Of a stretch of DNA of 64,000 nucleotides, positions 14,365 through 27,500 are shown piece after piece; within the stretch, counting starts at the first letter, position 1; the number at the start of each line of letters is the position of its first letter. Origin of the DNA: Marthasterias glacialis. Taxonomy: Eukaryota; Echinodermata; Asteroidea; Forcipulatida; Asteriidae. A program made the translations under genes and the position numbers. The notes beneath the pieces were generated by a model, which worked only from the letters and a program-made list of their open reading frames with translations, made no database searches and was not told the DNA's origin. The stretch lies in the NCBI GenBank assembly GCA_911728455.2, contig OU452236.1, positions 6,628,171 through 6,692,170 on the forward strand, given 5' to 3'.

Positions 14365-14421
14365 CAATAAAAATCTTGACGAAAACAAAACCTGTTCCGA
14401 CTGCTATGTCGGAACAGCTAA
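13608..14421. repeat. Array unit 6 (truncated, chimeric)
   Basis: Only 814 bp. The first part of a unit runs to ATTTTGAT near 14314 and then jumps into AAAGTATAATAAT, the end of a unit. This is a junction formed by unequal exchange or replication slippage. Confidence 0.88.
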
Positions 14422-16190
14422 CTAGACATTAAGATTTTGTCTCTAGGACAAAATCAAAGCTGTTCCGATTATTGTTTCTTAAGGTACCTGATTTGTAGTT
14501 CTTGAGATATCGTCAAGCTTCCGGTTGACCCTAAATTTAAGACCAACATGCGGTCACGGTATCCTGAGGGTTATGTTGAATCTTCAAGGACTATATAATT
14601 GAAAAAGATTTTTAAAATCGGCTGTGTACTTCTTCCGTCATGGTTCAACTTCCGGTTTACCCGGATGTTAAGGTCAACCCGAGGTCACGTCAACTCGAAG
14701 CTCATCTTTAATGCCCAATGACTATATGACCGAAACAAGTTTGAAAATCGGTTGTGCCCTTCTTCAGATATAGCGATATGAAGAGTTGCTTATTAAATAT
14801 TCACGCGACAGTCACGTGAGTAATTAGTTTCTTAAGCTAGTGAGGCCAAAAGATGCACCAGCAAAGCTAAAGTGATCATTGCCACCATTAAGCCCATGCA
14901 GTATTATGAGCCTATGATTATATTCAAGTCTCGGTAAATTTCGATCTAGTGCAGTACATACGCACTTATAGCTATGGTGTTGACTGAGTTACCAATTAAC
15001 AGTTAATTACTGAAGAAACACACTGCACCAAGATTAATGTCAGTCTGAAATGACTTGTATTGTTCTCTCTGTTTTCAAATTGATTTGAGCTAAATAGGGA
15101 ACCTAAAATTGCATTTATTTTGAAAAATGTGTTCAAAAATGTCCAAATCTGGACACTTTTAAAACCTATGCCTTTTGTACATAGATTAAAAGCCCCGTTA
15201 AAATGATGTCATAATGACGTGACGGTAAATGTTAGACCAGAAATCACATGTACAATATAGGACAAGTCTATAACTGAAAAAGTTTGAGGATCGGACGTAT
15301 ACTTTTTGAGATATGACGGACACAAACTTGACTAATTAAATATTCACGCGACGATAACGGTCATCCCTGATGACGTCACGACGAAAAAAATGTGTTTTTC
15401 ATACTAACAAATTTTATAAGCTACAAGATGGTATGTAACTTATGACCATCCAATGCCTTTTAAAGAAAACCCTATCAAAACGCACGTTGCATGTATCGTT
15501 CCTACACATACAGAATGGGCTATACACTAACTATAGGTCCTCTCTCGGTTACGATTCAAATATCAAGGAAATCTCCAATGCATTGCCGTGATTGCGCAAT
15601 CAAAACAGCTAGCCATGGTGTCCGATTTGTCACTTAATCGTTAAATTATCCTGGATATTGTACTTTTATTAGTTTTTAGTGATCTGGAACATCTCTTGTA
15701 ACAAGCGTTTAACTTTTCAAAACATCTTATGTAATTTAGGAAACTAACAATTAACTTATTTAGAAAATATTGTTAAAAACTTTCCAAATCTGGCCACTTT
15801 TTGAGCCATGCCTTTTGTACATAGATTAAAACCCGCATTATAAATGATGTCATGATGACGTGACGGGAAATGTTAGACCAGAAATCACATCTACAATATA
15901 GGACAAGTCTATAACTGAAAAAAGTTTGAGGATCGGATGTATACTTCTTGAGATATGGTAGTTACAAGATTGCCTAATTAAATATTCACGTCATTATAAC
16001 TAGGCTAATTAATTAAAAATTTCAACCAAATTTATTTTATGATAACTTCATGTCCTAAGCTTCAATTTAGTATAGGATTTGAGTTTGTCATACTTACACA
16101 TTCTAAGATTAGGGAAGAACAAAAACGTGTACAAATGCTATGGGATTTTGAGACGGAAACAAAGTATAATAATAATAATAATAATAATAA
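14422..16190. repeat. Array unit 7 (copy of unit 5)
   Basis: A 1,769-bp unit, the same as unit 5 in all variants checked by eye. Confidence 0.92.
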
Positions 16191-18652
16191 CTAGACATTA
16201 AGATTTTGTCACTAGGACAAAATCAAAGCTGTTCCGATTATTGTTTTTTAAGGTACTTGATTTGTAGTTCTTAAGATATCGTCAAGCTTCCGGTTGACCC
16301 TAAATTTAAGACCAACATGCATGCGGTCACGGTATCCCGAGGGTAATGTTGAATTTTCAAGGACTATATAATCGAAAAGATTTTTAAAATTGGCTGTGTA
16401 CTTCTTAAGTCATGGTTCAACTTCCGGTTTACCCGAATGTTAAGGTCAACCCGAGGTCACGTCGACCCGAAGCTCATCTTTAATGCCCAATGACTATAAT
16501 GACCGAAAAAAGTTTGAAAATCGGTTGTGCCCTTCTTCAGATATAGCGATATGAAGAGTTGCTTATTAAATATTCACGCGACAGTCACGTGACTAATTAG
16601 TTTCTTAAGATAGTGAGGCCAAACTATGCACCAGTAAAGCTAAAGTGATCATTGCCACCATTACGCTTATGAAGTATCATAAGCGTACATGGTTATATTC
16701 CAGTCGCGGTAAATTTCGATCTAGTGCAGTACATACGCACTTATAGCTATGGTGTTGACTGAGTTACCAATTAACAGTTAATTACTGGAGAAACACACTG
16801 CACTATAATTAATGTCAGTCTGAAATGACTTGTATTGTTCTCTCTGTTTTCAAATTGATTTGAGCTAAATAGGGAACCTACAATTGCATTTATTTTGAAA
16901 AAATGTGTTGAAAAATGTCCAAATCTGGACACTTTTAAAACCTATGCCTTTTGTACATAGATTAAAAGCCCCGTTAAAATGATGTCATAATGACGTGACG
17001 GTAAATGTTAGACCAGAAATCACATGTACAATATAGGACAAGTCTATAACTGAAAAAGTTTGAGGATCGGTTGTACGTTCTTCAGATATAGCGATATGAA
17101 GGGTTGCTTATTAAATATTCACGCGACAGTCACGTGAGTAATTAGTTTCTTAAGCTAGTTAGGCCAAAAGATGCACCAGCAAAGCTAAAGTGATCATTGC
17201 CACCATTACGCCCATGTAGTATTATGAGCCTATGATAATATTTCAGTCGCGGTAAATTTCGATCTAGTGCAGTACATACGCACTTATAGCTATGGTGTTG
17301 ACTGAGTTACCAATTAACAGTTAATTACTGAAGAAACACACTGCACCAAGATTAATGTCAGTCTGAAATGACTTGTATTGTTCTCTCTGTTTTCAAATTG
17401 ATTTGAGCTAAATAGGGAACCTAAAATTGCATTTATTTTGTAAAATGTGTTCAAAAATGTCCAAATCTGGACACTTTTAAAACCTATGCCTTTTGTACAT
17501 AGATTAAAAGCCCCGTTAAAATGATGTCATAATGACGTGACGGTAAATGTTAGACCAGAAATCACATCTACAATATAGGACAAGTCTATAACTGAAAAAG
17601 TTTGAGGATCGGACGTATACCTTTTGAGATATGACGGACACAAACTTGACTAATTAAATATTCACGCGACGATAACGGTCATCCCTGATGACGTCACGAA
17701 GAAAAAAATGTGTTTTTCATACTAACAAATTTTATCAGCTACAAGATGGTATGTAACTTATGACCATCCAATGCCTTTTAAAGAAAACCCTATCAAAACG
17801 CACGTTGCATGTATCGTTCGTACACATACAGAATGGGCTATACACTAACTATAGGTACTCTCTCGGTTACGATTCAAATATCAAGGAAATCTCCAATGCA
17901 TTGCCGTGATTGCGCAATCAAAACAGCTAGCCATGGTGTCTGATTTGTCACTTAATCGTTAAATTATCCTGGATATTGTACTTTTATTAGTTTTTAATGA
18001 CCTGGAACATCTCTTATAATAAGCGTTTAACTTTCCAAAACATCTTATGTAATTTAGGAAACTAACAATTAACTTATTTAGAAAATATTGTGTTAAAAAC
18101 TTTCCAAATATGTACACTTTTTGAGCCATGCCTTTTGTACATAGATTAAAACCCGCATTATAAATGATGTCATGATGACGTGACGGGAAATGTTAGACCA
18201 GAAATCACATCTACAATATAGGACAAGTCTATAACTGAAAAAAGTTTGAGGATCGGATGTATACTTCTTGAGATATGGTAGTTACAAGATTGCCTAATTA
18301 AATATTCACGTCATTATAACTCGGCTAATTAATTAAAAATTTCAACCAAATTTATTTTATGATAACTTCATGTCCTAAGCTTCAATTTAGTATAGGATTT
18401 GAGTTTGTCATACTTACAAATTCTAAGATTAGGGACGAACAAAAACGTGTACAAATGCTATGGGATTTTGAGACAGAAACAAATGTATAATAATAATAAT
18501 AATAATAAAAATAATAATCAGAAGAAAAACAAAACCTGTTCCGACTGCTAAGTCGGAACAGCTAATAATAATAATAATAAAAACAATAAAAATCTTGACG
18601 AAAACAAAACCTGTTCCGACTGCTATGTCGGAACAGCTAATAATAATAATAA
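16191..18652. repeat. Array unit 8
   Basis: A 2,462-bp unit. Its first 700 bp match unit 6 with one A/G difference (14203 against 16786). It ends with two hairpin minisatellite copies, the first shortened. Confidence 0.92.
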
Positions 18653-20964
18653 CTAGACATTAAGATTTTGTCTCTAGGACAAAATCAAAGCTGTTCCGAT
18701 TATTGTTTCTTAAGGTACTTGATTTGTAGTTCTTGAGATATCGTCAAGCTTCCGGTTGACCCTAAATTTAAGACCAACATGCGGTCACGGTATCCCAAGG
18801 GTTATGTTGAATTTTCAAGGACTATATAATTGAAAAAGATTTTTAAAATTGGCTGTGTACTTCTCCAGCAATGGTTCAACTTCCGGATTACCCGGATGTT
18901 AAGGTCAACCCGAGGTCACATCAACTCGAAGCTCATCTTTAATGCCCAATGACTATAATGACCGAAACAAGTTTGAAAGTCGGTTGTGCCCTTTTTCAGA
19001 TATAGCGATATGAAGAGTTGCTTATTAAATATTCACGCGACAGTCACGTGAGTAATTAGTTTCTTAAGCTAGTGAGGCCAGAAGATGCACCAGCAAAGCT
19101 AAAGTGATCATTGCCACCATTACGCCCATGAAATATAAAAGCCTACATGGTTGTATTCCAGTCGCGGGAAATTTCGATCTAGTGCAGTACATACGCACTA
19201 ATAGCTATGGTGTTGACTGAGTTACCAATTAACAGTTAATTACTGAAGAAACACACTGCACCAAGATTAATGTCCGTCTGAAATGACTTGTATTGTTCTC
19301 TCTGCTTTCAAATTGATTTGAGCTAAATAGGGAACCTAAAATTGCATTTATTTAGAAAAATGTGTTCAAAAATGTCCAAATCTGGACACTTTTAAAATCT
19401 ATGCCTTTTGTACATAGATTTAAAGCCCCGTTAAAATGATGCCATAATGACGTGACGGTAAATGATAGACAAGAAATCACTTCTACAATATAGGACAAGT
19501 CTATAACTGAAAAAGTTTGAAAATCAGTTGTGCCCTTCTTCAGATATAGCGATATGAAGAATTGCTTATTAAATATTCACGCGACAGTCGCGTGAGTAAT
19601 TAGTTTCTTAAGCTAGTGAGGCCAAAAGATGCACCAGCAAAGCTAAAGTGATCATTGCCACCGTTACGCCCATGAAGTTTTATAAGCCTACATGGTTATA
19701 TTCCACTCGCGGGAAATTTCGATGTAGTGCAGTACATACGCACTTATAGCTATGGTGTTGACTGAGTTACCAATTAACAGTTAATTACTGAAGAAACACA
19801 CTGCACCAAGATTAATGTCCGTCTGAAATGACTTCTATTGTTCTCTCTGTTTTCAAATTGATTTGAGCTAAATAGGGAACCTAAAATTGCAGTTATTTTG
19901 AAAAATGTGTTCAAAAATGTCCAAATCTGGACACTTTTTAAACCTATGCCTTTTGTACATAGATTAAAAGCCCCGTTAAAATGATGTCATAATGACGTGA
20001 CGGTAAATGTTAGACCAGAAATCACATCTACAATAGAGGACAAGTCTATAACTGAAAAAGTTTGAGGATCGGACGTATACTTTTTGAGATATGACGGACA
20101 CAAACTTGACTAATTAAATATTCACGCCACGATAACGGTCATCCCTGATGACGTCACGACGAAAAAAATGTGTTTTTCATACTAACAAATTTTATAAGCT
20201 ACAAGATGGTATGTAACTTATGACCATCCAATGCCTCTAAAGAAAACCCTATCAAAACGCACGTTGCATGTATCGTTCGTACACATACAGAATGGGCTAT
20301 ACACTAACTATAGGTACTCTCTCGGTTACGATTCAAATATCAAGGAAATCTCCAATGCATTGCCGTGATTGCGCAATCAAAACAGCTAGCCATGGTGTCC
20401 GATTTGTCACTGAATCGTTAAATTATCCTGGATATTGTACTTTTATTAGTTTTTAATGACCTGGAACATCTCTTATAACAAGCGTTTAACTTTCCAAAAC
20501 ATCTTTTGTAATTTAGGAAACTAACAATTAACTTATTTAGAAAATATTGTTAAAAACTTTCCAAATCTGGACACTTTTTTAGCCATGCCTTTTGTACATA
20601 GATTAAAACCCGCATTATAAATGATGTCATGATGACGTGACGGGAAATGTTAGACCAGAAATCACATCTACAATATAGGACAAGTCTATAACTGAAAAAA
20701 GTTTGAGGATCGGATGTATACTTCTTGAGATATGGTAGTTACAAGATTGCCTAATTAAATATTCACGTCATTATAACTCGGCTAATTAATTAAAAATTTC
20801 AACCAAATTTATTTTATGATAACTTCATGTCCTAAGCTTCAATTTAGTATAAGATTTGAGTTTGTCATACTTACACATTCTAAGATTAGGGAAGAACAAA
20901 AACGTGTACAAATGCTATGGGATTTTGAGACGGAAACAAAGTATAATAATAATAATAATAATAA
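18653..20964. repeat. Array unit 9
   Basis: A 2,312-bp unit with two subrepeats, somewhat more diverged than its neighbours. Confidence 0.92.
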
Positions 20965-23252
20965 CTAGACATTAAGATTTTGTCTCTAGGACAAAATCAA
21001 AGCTGTTCCGATTATTGTTTCTTAACGTACTTGATTTGTAGTTCTTGAGATATCGTCAAGCTTCCGGTTGACCCTAAATTTAAGACCAACATGCGGTTAC
21101 GGTATCCCGAGGGTTATGTTGAATTTTCAAGGACTATATAATTGAAAAAGATTTTTAAAATTGGCTGTGTACTTCTAAAGTCATGGTTCAACTTCCGGTT
21201 TACCCAGATGTTAAGGTCAACCCGAGGTCACGTCAACTCGAAGCTCATCTTTAATGCCCAATGACTAAATGACCGAAACAAGTTTGAAAATCGGTTGTGC
21301 CCTTCTTCAGATATAGCGATATGAAGGGTTGCTTATTAATTATTCACGCGACAGTCACGTGAGTAAATAGTTTCTTAAGCTAGTGAGGCCAAAAGATGCA
21401 CCAGCAAAGCTAAAGTGATCATTGCCACCATTACGCCCATGAAGTATTATAAGCCTACATGGTTATATTCAAGTCTCGGGAAATTTCGATCTAGTGCAGT
21501 ACATACGCACTAATAGCTATGGTGTTGACTGAGTTACCAATTAACAGTTAATTACTGAAAAACACACTGCACCAAGATTAATGTCAGTCTGAAATGACTT
21601 GTATTGTTCTCTCTGTTTTCAAATTGATTTGAGCTAAAGAGGGAACCTAAAATTGCATTTATTTTGAAAAATGTGTTCAAAAATGTCCAAATCTGGACAC
21701 TTTTAAAACCTATGCCTTTTGTACATAGATTAAAAGCCCCGTTAAAATGATGTCATAATGACGTGACGGTAAATGTTAGACCAGAAATCACATGTACAAT
21801 ATAGGACAAGTCTATAACTGAAAAAGTTTGAAAATCGGTTGTGCCCTTCTTCAGATATAGCGATTTGAAGAGTTGCTTTATAAATATTCACGCGACAGTC
21901 ACGTGAGTAATTAGTTTCTTAAGCTAATGAGGCCAAAAGATGCACCAGCAAAGCTAAAGTGATCATTGCCACCATTAAGCCCATGAAGTATTATGAGCTT
22001 ACATGGTTATATTCCAGTCGCGGTAAATTTCGATCTAGTGCAGTACATACGCACTTATAGCTATGGTGTTGACTGAGTTACCAATTAACAGTTAATTACT
22101 GAAGAAACACACTGCACCAAGATTAATGTCAGTGTGAAATGACTTGTATTGTTCTCTCTGTTTTCAAATTGATTTGAGCTAAATAGGGAACCTAAAATTG
22201 CATTTATTTTGAAAAATGTGTTCAAAAATGTCCAAATCTGGACACTTTTAAAACCTATGCCTTTGTACATAGATTAAAAGCCCCGTTAAAATGATGTCAT
22301 AATGACGTGACGGTAAATGTTAGACCAGAAATCACATGTACAATATAGGACAAGTCTATAACTGAAAAAGTTTGAGGATCGGACGTATACTTTTTGAGAT
22401 ATGACGGACACAAACTTGACTAATTAAATATTCACGCGACGATAACGGTCATCCCTGATGACGTCACGACGAAAAAAATGTGTTTTTCATACTAACAAAT
22501 TTTATAAGCTACAAGATGGTATGTAACTTATGACCATCCAATGCCTTTTAAAGAAAACCCTATCAAAACGCACGTTGCATGTATCGTTCGTACACATACA
22601 GAATGGGCTATACACTAACTATAGGTCCTCTCTCGGTTACGATTCAAATATCAAGGAAATCTCCAATGCATTGCCGTGATTGCGCAATCAAAACAGCTAG
22701 CCATGGTGTCCGATTTGTCACTTAATCGTTAAATTATCCTGGATATTGTACTTTTATTAGTTTTTAATGACCTGGAACATCTCTTATAACAAGCGTTTAA
22801 CTTTTCAAAACATCTTATGTAATTTAGGAAACTAACAATTAACTTATTTAGAAAATATTGTTAAAAACTTTCCAAATCTGGCCACTTTTTGAGCCATGCC
22901 TTTTGTACATAGATTAAAACCCGCATTATAAATGATGTCATGATGACGTGACGGGAAATGTTAGACCAGAAATCACATCTACGATATAGGACAAGTCTAT
23001 AACTGAAAAAAGTTTGAGGATCGGATGTATACTTCTTGAGATATGGTAGTTACAAGATTGCCTAATTAAATATTCACGTCATTATAACTCGGCTAATTAA
23101 TTAAAAATTTCAACCAAATTTATTTTATGATAACTTCATGTCCTAAGCTTCAATTTAGTATAGGATTTGAGTTTGTCATACTTACACATTCTAAGATTAG
23201 GGAAGAACAAAAACGTGTACAAATGCTATGGGATTTTGAGACGGAAACAAAG

Positions 23253-23302
<50 letters not shown>

Positions 23303-23570
23303 CAATAAAAATCTTGACGAAAACAAAACCTGTTCCGACTGCTATGTCGGAACAGCTAATAATAATAAAAACAATAAAAATCTTGACGAAAACAAAACCT
23401 GTTCCGACTGCTATGTCGGAACAGCTAATAATAAAAACAATAAAAATCTTGACGAAAACAAAACCTGTTCCGACTGCTATGTCGGAACAGCTAATAATAA
23501 TAATAAAAACAATAAAAATCTTGACGAAAACAAAACCTGTTCCGACTGCTATGTCGGAACAGCTAATAAT
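20965..23570. repeat. Array unit 10 (copy of unit 2, with expanded minisatellite)
   Basis: The first 2.28 kb is nearly identical to unit 2. It then ends in a long AAT run and four hairpin minisatellite copies, where the array stops. Confidence 0.92.
23297..23570. repeat. Hairpin minisatellite, four copies, period 66-72 bp
   Basis: Each copy reads AAAAACAATAAAAATCTTG, then a purine-rich spacer, then a perfect hairpin (arms CTGTTCCGAC and GTCGGAACAG, loop TGCTAT; example 23330-23355), then CTAAT. Periods are 69, 66 and 72 bp, differing by whole AAT triplets. Its first half is a diverged version of the unit start (GACAAAATCAAAGCTGTTCCGA). Confidence 0.9.
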
Positions 23571-24501
23571 TATACAGGATTTTAAAGGTGCAGTTTTCTG
23601 TTAAAAACATTCAAATGCCAGTCATGATTTATGAAAGAACATTATTTTCAAATGGTAGGAAAATGGTGAAAAAGGGAAAAGATGGAACAAGTGTGTTTTC
23701 AGTTGATGCTGGAACAGAGCAATGTTGTACATTTTCTTAAGGTTTTCAGGTAGAGAATTCCATACATGAATAATTAGCCATCCATTTAACCCTTTCATTA
23801 CCAAATTATTTGGACCGTAAACTGCTGGTGATCACATTGTTTGACCACTCAAGCATTACACACATTCTTACACAGCAGGAAGCTTTCATTTAAAATCCAA
23901 TTTTATAACTCTATTACCACCTTTAATACCTTGTTTTGCAGCAAAATTAGTAATAAAAAATGTCTTACTTATTGAATTCCCTTTCATATAATCAACAAAT
24001 CATCGAGATCGACCAATAAATATCCAAGTTATTGGTCTTTGTTTCCTCAGAGTGATCTGCAAACTCAAACACTTTTTTGTACACAACAATATGGCGCTCC
24101 GTATGCCTAGGTGTTTTGCATTTCGGATCTTTCCACTCCAATAAGGGATTGTATAATACCAACCTTATTTTATTTTACCATCATTGGAAAGATCTGATCT
24201 TTTTCTTTCCAACCAACTTAAGCTAGAGCATGGAGGGTGAACATGATAAAAACTACAGCTTGATAATGGTCTTTGTTCTCAGGCTTGTGTAAAAATCGCC
24301 AACGATAAAGAAGAGGGTAATGGGTGCAGTCGAATAAAGTCCCCTATGGTAAGGAAAGGGTTAATATTTTTTCTTTTAGATTATTGTTTCTCTGAAACAT
24401 TGAATTTTGAAGAAAAAAATATCAGAGCGGGGAAAGGTTGAAGAAGGATTGGATCCACCATGGTCTTATTTGCACTTTACTTGGATCCTCGGAGTACTTA
24501 C
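23571..24501 (-). other. Non-coding between array and gene B exon 7, with LINE fragment
   Basis: Around 23622-23804 the minus strand reads VWNSLPENLKK and then FQHQLKTHLF, the typical C-terminal end of a LINE reverse-transcriptase protein. The rest (23820-24500) shows no exon; I specifically looked for the missing MG3 exon of gene B. Confidence 0.55.
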
Positions 24502-24589
24502 ATTGCTGCCACCTTGGTAACAAGACGCTCTGTTTCTGGTAAAATGTATTCCTTATACGTTTGCACCATAACCTGAAACTTTGGTAACA
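24502..24589 (-). CDS. Gene B exon 7: start of MG3 (last exon seen)
   Basis: Starts after CAAACAG with VLPKFQVMVQTYKEYILPET and then ERLVTKVAAM, matching VLPSFEVIVEPTEKF and LEVTITARF. It ends in phase 2 at a good GTAAGT donor, so a further exon is expected downstream. None was recognised. Confidence 0.85.
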
Positions 24590-27500
24590 CTGTTTGGAGG
24601 AAAATAATAAAAGGATTACAAGTAGGATTTAAAACTTTGCATGATGGAGATGCAATCTAGTAAGGTATTAACTTGACATTTCGATCAGTATGTTATGATC
24701 GTCTTTAGGAGTCTCTGATGGTGCAGGCTGCATAAATTACTATATATTTTCTATGATCAGCAAAGGCAGGAAGATGGAACAAGATTCTGTGGGTGAGGAT
24801 TAGCTGGATGATGTGCAAAGGCAGAAGAGCTGGAACTGGTTGTTGGTGATGGTGGGGGGGGGGGGGGTATGCTCACTCAACCCTGTCAGTTGAAAACAAG
24901 CACAGGGTTATGGGAGAATGCTCTCAGGTAGACTGAGGGTATAGATGACCCAATTCAATAGGGGACAGGTGATGTGATAGGGGATCCATACTGAGCATAC
25001 TAATCAATTTGTTGACATCGTTGAGTTGTTGCACCACTCAACAAATCAGGGAAAACAAACAAGTTTATTTTTGTCAGGGATTTTGTCCACTTCTGTAGTG
25101 CCAGTCAATGCAACAGTGATTGGGAGTCTCAAAATATTATTTCTCCACTTTTACAGCATTTCCAACAGCAACATTTCTCTGGAAGATTGGTATGATCTTT
25201 CTGATCAGTGAGCTTCTAGATTTAAAGTAAATTCTTTTGTTGAAATTCCATGTGGAATAGTTATACTATCATTTATGAAAAAAAAACTGAAAAAATGATG
25301 CACACAAAATATATTTTGAGATTATAATAAAATTAATAATAATAGCTTTATTTATTGGTGGTAGCCATGTCACCCGCCTCGAAGATGCCAGCCATCATCA
25401 AAACAAATTGAAATAAAAATGACATTCAAAACTACAGAAGTATTTACACGAGCTACTACCATTAAAATGTTTGTTCAGATACAATCAATGATAAAAAGAG
25501 TAATGGGGAGGCTCAAAGTACACTACCATAACGCATTTTATCGCTTTACGAGATAAAATACTTTATACGCAGTGAAGCGGTGTGGGTTAATCATGCCTGC
25601 ACGCCCGCACGTACAAAATGGTTTGGATAAAAGTCTTACAACTTAAGGTGCATTATGTGACGTACAGTGCTGTTCGTGCGTGCAGCAAATAATCACAAGC
25701 TAGGTCATCATTACGCGGCGCAGAGAAGTTTGCCGCCCGCGTAATTAGTGTTAATTATTATATTATAACGAATGTATTACAATTTCCATATGCAAAACAT
25801 TTACTGATCCAATAAGGTGCAGAATGTGGAATATTGGACCAATGAATGCAACTCTGGTAATGTTGGGAAAGATGACATGGGCGGGAAATTGTTGTTTCTT
25901 CAATCACTTTGTCACAGTCTCTTCAATTGTATAGACATACAATTTTTGTCATCGTTAGTTTCAACAGGAAGAAAAAACTTTTCCCACCACCATCCCCCTT
26001 TTTGACACCGCCAGTTGGTTAAATATCCAATGCATGGAGATTTAGGCATTTTTTTGCGGGACTCACACAGCAAATTTCAGGTTGGGGTATTTTTCAGTAA
26101 CATTATTGACTTTAGGAACAAATCTTTACATCTAAAGTTTGACAATTCCTTTGAGTAGGCTTATACTCATTAACATGCCTTTGTAACAAGAAGTTGTAAT
26201 AGTGCTCTGATGTACCACAGGGGCTATTTCGGACCGTTATGTGCAAAGGTCGAACTTCACAACTTTCTTGACATACTTAAAATTATTGCAATGAATATGA
26301 ATTTGAATACATATTAACTTTGGACATGTTGTTAGCCAAATAATGGTTGTGGCCAGGTGTGCCCCAAGTGAATTATGCATGTATATGTGGGCAGATGTAA
26401 TGCCCAAATGGTAGGGGTTGAGGTGTACCCCTGTGGTGGAGTTCTGGGCACTGGGTTGTCCACAAATAATGATAGGGGTCAGGTGTGCCCCAAGTTTGGT
26501 ATGTGTGCAAATGTTTTGCGCATTAATTTTTGGCAGGGTCAGGTGTGCCCCAAATTTTTATGTGTGCACATGTGTTGCACTTTATTGATTAATGGTAGGG
26601 GTCAGGTGTGCCCCAAGTGCTAATGTTTGCGTGACCGGATGGCCAAACAAACTTTCGGCATCCGGCACGAATTAATTTGATTGTTGCGGACAATAAAAAC
26701 AGCTTTAGACTGTGGCGTTTTATCACAAGAATTTGTCAAGTTGTGTCATAATTTAAATCTGTGTATAATGAAGTATACAAAACCACTGAAAGCTGCATTT
26801 CAACACATAAAACAATAATTAAAAGTTACATACAGAAATACAGGAACTTACAAGAGTTACCAGTAAACAATTTTTTTTATACAATCAAAGATAAAAAGAC
26901 AGGCAGGAGGTTTTTAAGTACAAAACCACAATAAAGTTTACAATGACATTCAAAGCTGTATTTCAACATTCCAGAAGACCAAGACTTGCCTCATACTTTA
27001 CTATCCAGTGTGAATTGGTCACATTCATACAAGTTCTCATTAAGATGATGGATTAAGTTTTGATATGATTTTGCGTGATTCAAGTGTGTAGGAATAACTT
27101 ACCATATTCTTTTACTTCGAACTGGACGGACGTACTTGCTTTAAACTGAAACAAGGATGATAAAAGTAAATTAAATTAGTAATATCATTATGCATAGGAG
27201 GTCTGAGGTAACACATTTCAGATATTAAGATAATATAATTATCAGAGCTGGTATGTGTATTTATTTTATTATACATCCAATAGCCCAAGCACCAATAACA
27301 GGATGATTGACCATGTATTCTGTGACATTGCATGTTTACAAAAGAGCCACAGAGCCTGGTATGGATTTCACAAAGCACTAGCACTAGTCTTATCTCGAGT
27401 TAGGACGAGTAACTAGTCCTCTTTATAGGACTGGTCATAAGTTAGGACTAGTCCTAAGTTAGGTCATGGAGGTAGAAATTAGTTTTGTGAAATCCACCCT

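Larger units (their letters stand above)
1077..23570. repeat. Satellite-like tandem array, ten head-to-tail units
   Basis: The motif CTAGACATTAAGATTTTGTC recurs at 1092, 4731, 7048, 9450, 11839, 13608, 14422, 16191, 18653 and 20965. Full units are about 2.31-2.46 kb; three are shortened and one carries a transposon. Each unit has a 5' part with two hairpin motifs, usually two copies of a roughly 545-bp subrepeat (marker TAGCTATGGTGTTGACTGAG), a more diverged third part, and an AAT microsatellite at the boundary. The array begins and ends at an AAT run. No unit encodes a recognisable protein. Confidence 0.97.

Noticed and set aside
14188..14388. Minus-strand frame with poly-Leu and poly-Ile stretches
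   Set aside because: The AAT/TAA run read in another frame at the chimeric unit junction; not coding.
1077..23570. CRISPR-like or regulatory repeat array
   Set aside because: Units are 2.3 kb with no short direct-repeat/spacer pattern, and the genome is clearly eukaryotic.
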